Source: Bacillota bacterium (GTDB taxonomy: Bacteria; Bacillota; Bacilli; Alicyclobacillales; SLC66). From it: a stretch of DNA of 6,177 nt. The translations under genes and the position numbers were made by a program. The notes beneath the pieces were generated by a model. It did no database searches, was not told where the DNA came from, and worked only from the letters and a program-made list of their open reading frames with translations. The stretch lies in NCBI GenBank assembly GCA_021799325.1, contig JAJZAS010000099.1:1-6177 (forward strand). The letters run 5' to 3'. How positions within the stretch are numbered: the first letter of the stretch is position 1; every line of letters starts with the position of its first letter. Below, piece by piece: positions 5,463 to 6,177 of the stretch.

Positions 5463-6177
5463 ATGCTGAGAATTGGCGAATTGATAGGGTTTGGAAGGAT
5501 GCGGTATCATTTGGAAAATGACATTTTATTAAAAAAAGCTGCAGAAATTTTACCAAGTGATTCAGCGATTACCTTTGTTGATGAGAGTGGAGTGATTACG
5601 TATTATCGAGGATCTGCCCGATTGCCTTTTTTATTTCAGATCGGGATGAATGTGTACGATCACCGATTGGCAGGATCGATCACGGCGCAAACATGGCACG
5701 ATAGGACCTGGAAAGTGCAGAGTGGCAATCAGGAACTGATGGGTTTTCCCTATACGATCATCGCGTTCCCTGTTTATGACGTCGAATCCCGCTACATTGG
5801 CGTTTTATCCATTGCGTTCCCGATTGACTACAGCCAGGAAATTGATCGGCTACAAAAGGACAATGAGATTATGCAGTGGCTGTTTCGCTTGTCCGATGTC
5901 CTGCTATTTCTTGATAATCCATCTGAATTATGGCCACAGTTCCGGGATTTATTCATGCAATTGATGCATGTGATCGGCGGATGCTATTTGAGTTTTGAGG
6001 ACGGGAAGCTACTGTCGTCGATGTGTTTTGGCCGGGTGCCCATTCCCACCAGTGATGTCGTAATGATCCAAAACGATGCCAAAAATTATTTTATACTGCA
6101 TCATCAGCAGGATCTTCCGCTTACCATTGAATTTGAACAGCAAATTTTTTCACTCGAGCGTTATAACTTGCAACCTG
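5463..6177 (+). CDS. Sensor/regulator with probable PAS and GAF domains, 3' end beyond window
   Basis: Partial gene: 238 codons are visible and the frame is open to the right edge. Residues about 30-122 look like a PAS or related sensory fold, with short strands ITFVDESGVITYYRG (36-50), TIIAFPVYD (98-106) and YIGVLSIAFPID (111-122). A charged helical linker (123-140) follows. Residues about 141-238 resemble a GAF domain: helices then IGGCYLSFEDGKLLS (171-185). No membrane segment or signal peptide is seen, so it is probably cytosolic. An output domain (histidine kinase, GGDEF/EAL, HTH or phosphatase) must lie downstream, so its class cannot be named. Start is uncertain: ATG 5463 has a weak SD, while in-frame ATG 5499 has AGGG 9 nt upstream and would remove 12 residues. 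It is divergent from the radical SAM gene and may or may not regulate it. The domain call is from pattern only. Confidence 0.75.
   Translation, partial: MLRIGELIGFGRMRYHLENDILLKKAAEILPSDSAITFVDESGVITYYRGSARLPFLFQIGMNVYDHRLAGSITAQTWHDRTWKVQSGNQELMGFPYTIIAFPVYDVESRYIGVLSIAFPIDYSQEIDRLQKDNEIMQWLFRLSDVLLFLDNPSELWPQFRDLFMQLMHVIGGCYLSFEDGKLLSSMCFGRVPIPTSDVVMIQNDAKNYFILHHQQDLPLTIEFEQQIFSLERYNLQP

Noticed and set aside
5350..5556. 68-codon minus-strand frame in the divergent intergenic region
   Set aside because: It overlaps the start of the plus-strand sensor gene and both candidate promoters; hydrophobic and Phe-rich composition is typical of AT-rich chance frames. It cannot be fully excluded as a small gene.

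Overview
The window reads as chromosome of an endospore-forming Firmicute. It carries a CotJC-type spore-coat/manganese-catalase gene, Shine-Dalgarno (SD) sequences close to consensus, non-ATG starts, and sigma-A-like promoters. Base composition is moderate, roughly half GC by eye. The gene mix (a thioredoxin-reductase-like flavoprotein, CotJC, a TIGR04053-like radical SAM protein) would suit an Alicyclobacillaceae-like aerobic spore-former. That placement is an impression from protein style, not a search result. I see no insertion sequence, tRNA, rRNA, CRISPR or prophage signature.

Layout. Five genes lie on the minus strand and are read right to left. (1) A radical SAM/SPASM protein (4206-5339). 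(2) CotJC (3552-4124, TTG start preferred). (3) A 12-helix APC-superfamily permease (2188-3507). (4) A thioredoxin-reductase-like flavoprotein (1071-2072), with its own promoter and a CsoR/CstR-type operator. (5) A ClC-family chloride transporter running off the left edge (1-839), with its own promoter and a leader of about 70 nt. One gene on the plus strand (5463 to the right edge) is divergent from the radical SAM gene and encodes a sensor-like protein with probable PAS and GAF folds. The gaps between genes 1, 2 and 3 are short (44-81 bp) and I see no strong terminator in them, so these three may be co-transcribed.

The genes do not form a known pathway. The best-supported regulatory link is a near-perfect 18-bp inverted repeat (ATACCC-N4-GGGTAT core) over the flavoprotein promoter. 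This is the operator type of CsoR/RcnR/CstR repressors, which sense Cu(I), other metals or persulfide/sulfite. It suggests that the disulfide reductase-like enzyme is induced by copper or reactive sulfur stress. Other points worth a look: the flavoprotein lacks the classical NADPH arginine motif; the ClC protein has His and Ile where classical exchangers have the central Ser and the internal proton Glu; a nine-codon leader ORF and repeated TTACAAT motifs precede clc; cotJC stands without cotJA/cotJB; and repeats surround the divergent promoter region. I found no convincing wholly new multi-gene system.
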